Assembly (NCBI RefSeq): GCF_003576645.1
Contig: NC_044921.1
Location: 25,412,211-25,476,210, forward strand
Direction: 5' to 3'
From: Ipomoea triloba
Lineage: Eukaryota; Streptophyta; Magnoliopsida; Solanales; Convolvulaceae
DNA: 64,000 nucleotides
A model generated the notes under the pieces. That model saw only the letters and a program-made list of their open reading frames with translations, was not told where the DNA came from and did not search any database. A program made the translations under genes and the position numbers. Within the stretch, counting starts at the first letter, position 1, and each line of letters begins with the position of its first letter. This document shows positions 58,224 through 64,000 of the stretch, in pieces.

Positions 58224-60981
58224 GTTTTATGTGGGAGGTTGTCAGAGAATTGGAGGAACCACCAATTTTTTTATGGATCAGAGCTTTGAAATGATATGAT
58301 AATTATGCATTCATGTTATTTACAAATTTCATAGTGCATGCTTCCATATTTTGTTATTTTTGTTGAATTCAATATTCCATTACTAGATCTTGATGGTTTC
58401 ATGGGTGATTCTGACATTTATTTGAAATAATCTTCTGTATTATAGATTATAAACTTGTTTGTTTTTAAACTTTAATTTTTCTTTTACTATCATAGAAAGC
58501 ATTAACTAACATTAAATGACATAGTTCTTTCCCATGAATGATGATCATGGCTTACGTCAACCCGAAACAAAAGCAATTATGAGTTGGATGGAAGGAATAC
58601 ATTTCACAGCATCTGCTAGCCTGCACGGGGTAATTTCTAACACTCTTTCTTTAACACTCTTTCTTTATTATAGTGTATGCATTCCATTTATAATGCAAAT
58701 GTTACATGTAACTCCTTTTTATTTTTGGCTACAATCTTTCTGATATTAAAAGTGAGTACTCTAATCTTGAAGGGAAACTATGAAAATCAAAGTTATGGCA
58801 AAGAGGATCCTCTTTAATAATTTGTTATGGTGGGCAATAATTTCTACTTATTTGATTACAGTTCTCTTTCTAATTTATAATGAGGTTTCCATGGTTGCAG
58901 GGTGCACTTGTTGCAAATTATCCATGGGATGGAACTGAAGATAAAAAGTAAGTTTTTCTAGCAGCTTTGTGATGACCTTGACTTGGCATCTCCCAAGGAC
59001 AGAAATTTTTGTGTGTGTGTGTGTGTAAAAGATAGAATGCCTTGGCTTCAATTTACTTTCAACCTTAAGAGACAATGAAGTGTTCATTGATATTTGACTT
59101 TTCTTTCCCTCCCCCCATGATGATTATATGATGCATAATGTAATAAAACCAGATAGAGCTTCTTGACATATGCTCTGTGTGTGTGTGTGTGTATATATAT
59201 ATTCGTACTTGCTAATTCTTGGATTTAAGTGTAATGTTGGCAATTGGGACCTTTTGCAGGAAATATTACTTTGCTTGCCCTGATGATGAAACTTTCAGAT
59301 ATATCGGAAGTTTATATAGTCATCATCACCGTAACATGTCTCTAAGCACGGAATTTCCAGAAGGAATTACAAATGGTGCACATTGGTAAGGAATTGTGGA
59401 AATGATTCTGTGAAGTCCATCCACTTAGATTTGCAAATTATTCAAATTTTGATGCTTAATTCTTTGGCCCATTCCCTTTATATTCATCAACTTGATTCTT
59501 TTTTTGCAGGTACCCTATATATGGCGGCATGCAAGATTGGAATTACATACATGCCGGCTGTTTTGAGTTAACATTAGAGATTAGTGATAATAAATGGCCT
59601 AATGCAACTGAAGTAAGATTCCAGTTTAAGTTTTCTTGAATTTGGGTTGCTATGTATGTTGCATACATGAGCATGCATAATCTATTAATCATGATAACCT
59701 TCTTGCACTGCATATATATTCACAGACTTCAAATTCTTTTGTAAAGCTGAGAGAACATTTCCAGCTTTCGAGAGGATATGGATAACCAAAATGTTGATTC
59801 TTTTTCTTTTTCCATCTTTTTCTATGCTATCATTCTCTCTTAACCTGGCTTGTTATTTGCAGCTTCCCACTCTTTGGGAATACAATAAAATGAGCATGCT
59901 ACATCTTGTTGCAAGTGTTGTAAAGGTATCTTCCGTGCTGCCATAATTTTCATTTGTTTAGGCTCATTAACTGGCATGTGTTGGGAGATGTGGGAAAGAC
60001 TAATTGTAGTAATGTCATTTGGTGACTTCCTAATCATGCAGGCCGGAATTCATGGAAAGATCTTTTCTTCTGATCATGGAAAGCCTTTACCTGCTTCAAT
60101 AGCCATAAAGGGAATAAATTACACGGTATGTTCACCAGTTACAACTTCTTGTGTTGTAAGGCTTCTAACTTTTCATGAAAGTTAAAGTGGACTATTACAG
60201 CCTTCATTTCTCAGTAATGCCCCCTTCATTTCTCAGTAATGCCCTTGTTCAATTGTCCTTCTACCTCTCTGTGGTTTGATTTTGTAAAATTAGTCTGGAT
60301 GCTGTTGAATCCTATATTCCTTTGATGTAAAGCTATTATTTCAAGAATTGCTCTCATCTTCTTGTCTGAAGTAAAATCATCAAACTAGAGTAATCCACAT
60401 CTATTATGCCCATTGCACACTTTGGCATATATTTTATAGAAGATGGTTATATCAACCCAGGTCTAGTACATCCGCTGTTTAATTATTCAACTAATTCTGA
60501 ACAGATCAAAGCTGGCGAAACATTCGCAGACTACCACCGCCTATTAGCTCCTGGCAACAATTATGAAGGTAATCTGTATCTAGATGCCAACTTGTCTGCT
60601 TGTTACTACAAGTGCTTGATGGCTGTATTTATCTCTATTTATTTTTCACTTTCTCGTGTGTAATTTTAAATATGAACTGATATTGTAACTTGTGCCTGAA
60701 AAAATGTAGTTGTGGCAACGATGCCGGGATACAAGTCAAAGAGCACTCACATCATTTTAGGGGAAGAAGCAATGACAGTGGACTTTATTCTTGATCCAGT
60801 AATCGCTAATGCAGATGATGGCTTTTTGCAGAAGAGCTGGGATAACAACTTCTTGCCATGGTGGCAGTCGAAACTTTTTATTATGATTCTAATATTGACT
60901 TTCCTTTGCATCTTGAGGAGAAGATTATTAAACCGGTCCAAACATAGACAGAATGCAGGGTTAAAAAGGCCTCAATTATAA
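55642..60981 (+). CDS. SOL1: carboxypeptidase SOL1 (M14, carboxypeptidase D-like)
   Basis: Fifteen exons: 55642-55741, 56114-56204, 56323-56418, 56825-56855, 56963-57019, 57183-57278, 57824-57946, 58525-58629, 58901-58947, 59260-59385, 59510-59612, 59863-59925, 60042-60125, 60505-60568, 60710-60981. All phases fit and give 485 residues, close to the Arabidopsis SOL1 length. Signal peptide to about 23; M14 zinc ligands H131 and E134 (HGDEPVGRE) and H232 (SLHGGALVANYPWDG); NIDLNRDFPDQ; catalytic E314 (CFELTLEISDNKWP). A transthyretin-like domain follows (about 347-430), with a C-terminal membrane helix (LFIMILILTFLCIL) and a basic tail. SOL1 removes C-terminal basic residues from CLE19-type peptide precursors in endosomes. 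The first two introns have plain GT donors (GTCTTT, GTACTC). Confidence 0.93.
58175..58222. repeat. poly-T tract in SOL1 intron 7
   Basis: 48 consecutive T residues, likely length-variable and possibly the tail of an old retroposon. Confidence 0.95.
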
Positions 60982-61163
60982 GGTTTTTTAGTTTGCCTTC
61001 CTCAAGAGAATCTGTACCTTGTAATGAAAATTTTTTATATTACAATATTTTGATTTATGATTCAATGAAGGGATTTTTTTTTTTGGGGTCAATTCGTGGT
61101 CTCTATTTATTGAATGATTAATATTATTAGGGTTGCCTATTAAAACCGATTTTTTTTCAGTTG

Positions 61164-61482
61164 TTATGCCATGGACCCAGGTCCACCTTGCAAGGTGAAC
61201 TCAAGTCCATATTCACAATTTTAGTACTTTGTGTTCATAATTTTAGAACTTTATGTTCACAATTTTTAAACTTTATATTCATAATTTTTGAACTCTATAT
61301 TCACAATTTCATAACTTTATATTTAATAGTATAACACAACTTTTGAATCTATATAACAAAATTGTGAATATAGAGTTTAAAAATTATGAATATTGAGTAA
61401 TATAATTTTGTATATTGAGTTTTAAAATTGTGAACATGGACCTAGGTTCACTTTGCAATGTGGACCCGGGTCCATAGCATAA
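61164..61482. mobile_element. MITE-like inverted repeat with TTATGCYATGGACCC ends
   Basis: The left end 'ttatgccatggacccaggtccaccttgcaaggtgaac' and the right end, reverse-complemented, 'ttatgctatggacccgggtccacattgcaaagtgaac' match along about 37 bases. Between them lie repeats of 'tcacaattttagaactttat'. No clear target duplication. It sits about 180 bases after the SOL1 stop. Confidence 0.65.
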
Positions 61483-61731
61483 TTTGCCCTGTTTTCCTAT
61501 TCATCCATACACAAAATGATTTTATTAGTACATATTTAAAAAATATGCAGTGTTAATCATGAGCACTGCTAGCCGTGAACAAAGTCAATGCATTACATTA
61601 TTTCTCGCAAAACATACCTATGGTTCGTGTTTGAATCAGAAGGATTGCCCAAGATAACATCGCAGCTAAATATCCTCTCCATCTTCCAGCCAAGAATACG
61701 ATTGTGCAATTAGTGCTTAAAGGAATTGGAG

Positions 61732-63947
61732 TTACTGGTCAACTGGTCTTTTCTGGGCAAGCAGTTGTTTGGTCTTCTCAAGCACTCCAAAAAATATTGA
61801 ACCTCCAATACCTATCCAAAGCACTCTTGGTCCCATCCCCTGCAATACATAAGTGAATAATGATCTCTGTAAATTTATTATTCAATGCTAGTAAAACAAT
61901 ACATATTTTTAGGTGAAACTGTGAAATAATGCCTTCATTGATGGACATGGCTACAATGGCTTATGGAAGAAAAGTTCAAGCTTTTTTACTGTTCTCATTT
62001 TTGGCTACATACGATGACATGAGGTGATGGAGGAGATGAGATTTGAACCCAAGCCAAATGTTTGGAAAATAGCTTAGCTGACCATTAGGTAAAACCTTAA
62101 ACCCCACAAGAGTTCAAGTATTATTAATAGTTTAATACACAGCAATATAGTCCTAGCCACATAGAGACTTCATTCTAAATTTAATCATACATAGGGGCTA
62201 GGACACTGATACCTTAAAAAGAGCAGATGTTCCTTCTTCTCTTGCAATAGTTCCGACACAATGGAGAACACCCTGGTACTGCTTTGCTGATCCCTGTCAA
62301 GGCAAAAAATAATAATAAAAAGGAAGATTGTGAAAGTAAGAAATGGAAATTAGTGGCCAGCATGAAAATTTTAGAAACTATACCTGAACCATCAGTCTAG
62401 TTTTTATCACATCAAGAGGAGTTGTTATGGCTCCAGTAACAGCACCTATGAATAACAGTTTATACGATATTGTCATTCTCAGAAAAATTCTTCCTTCAAT
62501 ATCTGATGTGCACATGGTTAGCATATGAAAGTAGGGCCAGGGGCCAAGGGTATTTTTTGTAGTGGGAGATGAAGATCCTGGGACATGATAACTCAATCAC
62601 TAATGGGCTGGACCTACCTTAATAGTTAAAACATTGATACTCAATATCAACCAAATAGAAATAGTTCCAAATTTACGGCTGGATTCCTAGCTAGGCCATG
62701 GCATGTTACTGATGGACCATGCAATGGCCAAAAAGAGAGAGCAAGGGAAATGAAGGTGCCAACTTAAAGCAACTTGTTGGAGAACCATTATATCTATCAC
62801 CCAGAACTTTAGAGTGAGACAAAGATTAAACACCTAATGGAACATCTCATGACTCATATAGCTATTATTAACAGACAATTTCAGAAATTCAAATACCTGC
62901 AAAAGCACCAATCATTGCATTCTCAGAATCATTCAGATCCCTTTTTGCCTGCAAGAAGAAAAGCTGACTTTATACAATTTCATAGATTGGGCTATTATAC
63001 AAAAGTAGCTTGAGTAGCCCCACTACCACCTCATTCACATGGAGCTCATTTTATTTCTGAAGGAGAGCATATTCTTTTGTTAAGAAACTGGTTAAAAATA
63101 ACTCAATTACTCAATGCTTAAGAATGCAAGACTGCTGAAGCTTTTCATGTAAAGATATTGGATTTGAAACCAGGTACTTGACTGAATAATAAAACCAGAA
63201 AAAAGAAAAATGTTGAAATGATCAATTCACCCCTTTCCTGTTCTAATGTTCCATGGATCACATACTTTATCATGCAGTTATTAATCCCTTTCCATATTAT
63301 GACAGAAGCATACACCTCCAAATCGATGAAAGTCTAGGTTAATATGCTTTGAATTTCTCCTAGAAAACCAAGACCTCAGTCTCCCAAGAGAGGAAAATAG
63401 ATCAAGCACCCTTCTGAGGTGAAGATGAAAGCTTACAGCTAACTTATATCCCAACCGGAGCTGCTCATATATGCAGAACTGCATAGCATCAAAAGGTAAG
63501 TCTCGCAGTAGAAAAGAGCCATATCCCTGCCATAGAAAATGGAGGAAAAGCATAAAGAAAAAGAAAAAACAGGAAAGGAAGAAAAGAAAACAGGCATACA
63601 CTAACTCAAACAAAAAGTTGAGAATGAACTTGAAGATACATAATAGAGCTGCTTAAGTTTTTGGTTAGTTTACTGAGTAAAACATTTGCTAATTAATGAT
63701 TATAAAAAGAATTGGGACAGCATTACTTACTGCATAAAGGCCTCTAAAACCTTCCTTAGAAATGATAAGGCGTACTGCATCAGGGGCTGAAGCAAATTGC
63801 CCAGTCTGCATCCTTTGCTTGACTACCTGTTAGTTATTTGTAGCATAAGCTAGAGAAGCAATGCAAGAAGAAAGGATTGAAGTTGTGAATTCTCAACCAC
63901 CTCTGTTGGTACACGAATAATTGAAGAAGCAGCACCTCCAACAGCAC
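61732..63947 (-). CDS. S-adenosylmethionine carrier (SAMC/SAMT), 3' part
   Basis: Seven exons of a mitochondrial-carrier-family gene lie on the minus strand: 63901-63947, 63731-63826, 63437-63526, 62897-62948, 62384-62445, 62213-62293, 61732-61839. The 5' exons lie beyond the right edge. Phases fit throughout. Carrier signatures are visible: RVPTEVVKQRMQTGQFASAP (second repeat) and TTPLDVIKTRLMVQ (third repeat). SAMC-type sequence includes GYGSFLLRDLPFDAMQFCIYEQLR, KRDLNDSENAMIGAFAG and MGPRVLWIGIGGSIFFGVLE. These carriers exchange S-adenosylmethionine for S-adenosylhomocysteine across the plastid or mitochondrial envelope. Which organelle it serves cannot be told without the N-terminus. Confidence 0.9.
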
Positions 63948-64000
63948 CTGCAGTCTAAATGAAGCTTGAAATGTTTATCATTTTATAAAACTCCTTTTTC

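Overview
The window is nuclear DNA of a flowering plant. It is AT-rich, its genes have many GT-AG introns, and it carries plant-specific genes: OHP2, a FANTASTIC FOUR-like gene, a MUB and the carboxypeptidase SOL1. It also holds plant repeat families (Helitron, hAT and Mutator MITEs, a TRIM, tRNA-derived SINEs). It looks like a eudicot. I cannot name the species from sequence alone. There is one assembly gap (20344-20761).

Layout. 1-7.6 kb is transposon-rich: a Helitron replication-protein fragment on the minus strand, TTA microsatellites, a GC-rich 329-bp tandem repeat and a hAT-like end. 7.6-19.3 kb is a tandem cluster of four short intronless RING-H2 ubiquitin-ligase genes, all on the plus strand. 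All four keep a near-identical promoter with a CACGTGG G-box/ABRE and a TATA box, and the second copy has a nonsense codon inside the RING. Between the copies lie MITEs, an exportin-T-like pseudogene and duplicated flanking blocks. 19.3-22.3 kb holds another hAT element, the gap and a partial duplicate of the cluster flank. 22.6-24.4 kb is a three-exon membrane-anchored ubiquitin-fold (MUB) gene. 26.8-27.6 kb is a candidate two-exon gene for a small secreted peptide. 30.8-31.4 kb is a FAF-domain gene. 32.9-33.6 kb is a TRIM retrotransposon with its target-site duplication preserved.

The right half is gene-rich: a CDK-like kinase of the At1g54610 type (minus), a NEPRO/DUF4477 gene (plus), OHP2 (plus), an unrecognised putative plastid protein (minus), a CaaX-ending acidic protein (minus), mitochondrial GrpE (plus), the 15-exon carboxypeptidase SOL1 (plus), and the 3' part of an S-adenosylmethionine carrier gene (minus) that runs off the right edge.

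The genes do not form an operon-like system; they are independent housekeeping and regulatory genes with repeats between them. The features most worth a second look are the RING-H2 cluster with its retained promoters, the secreted-peptide candidate, the foldback Mutator MITE with perfect 9-bp target duplications, the TRIM with a rearranged 5' LTR, and a GC-AG intron in the kinase gene. I found no convincing evidence of a wholly new biological system. Splice sites were placed by eye from GT/AG context, reading phase and family similarity.
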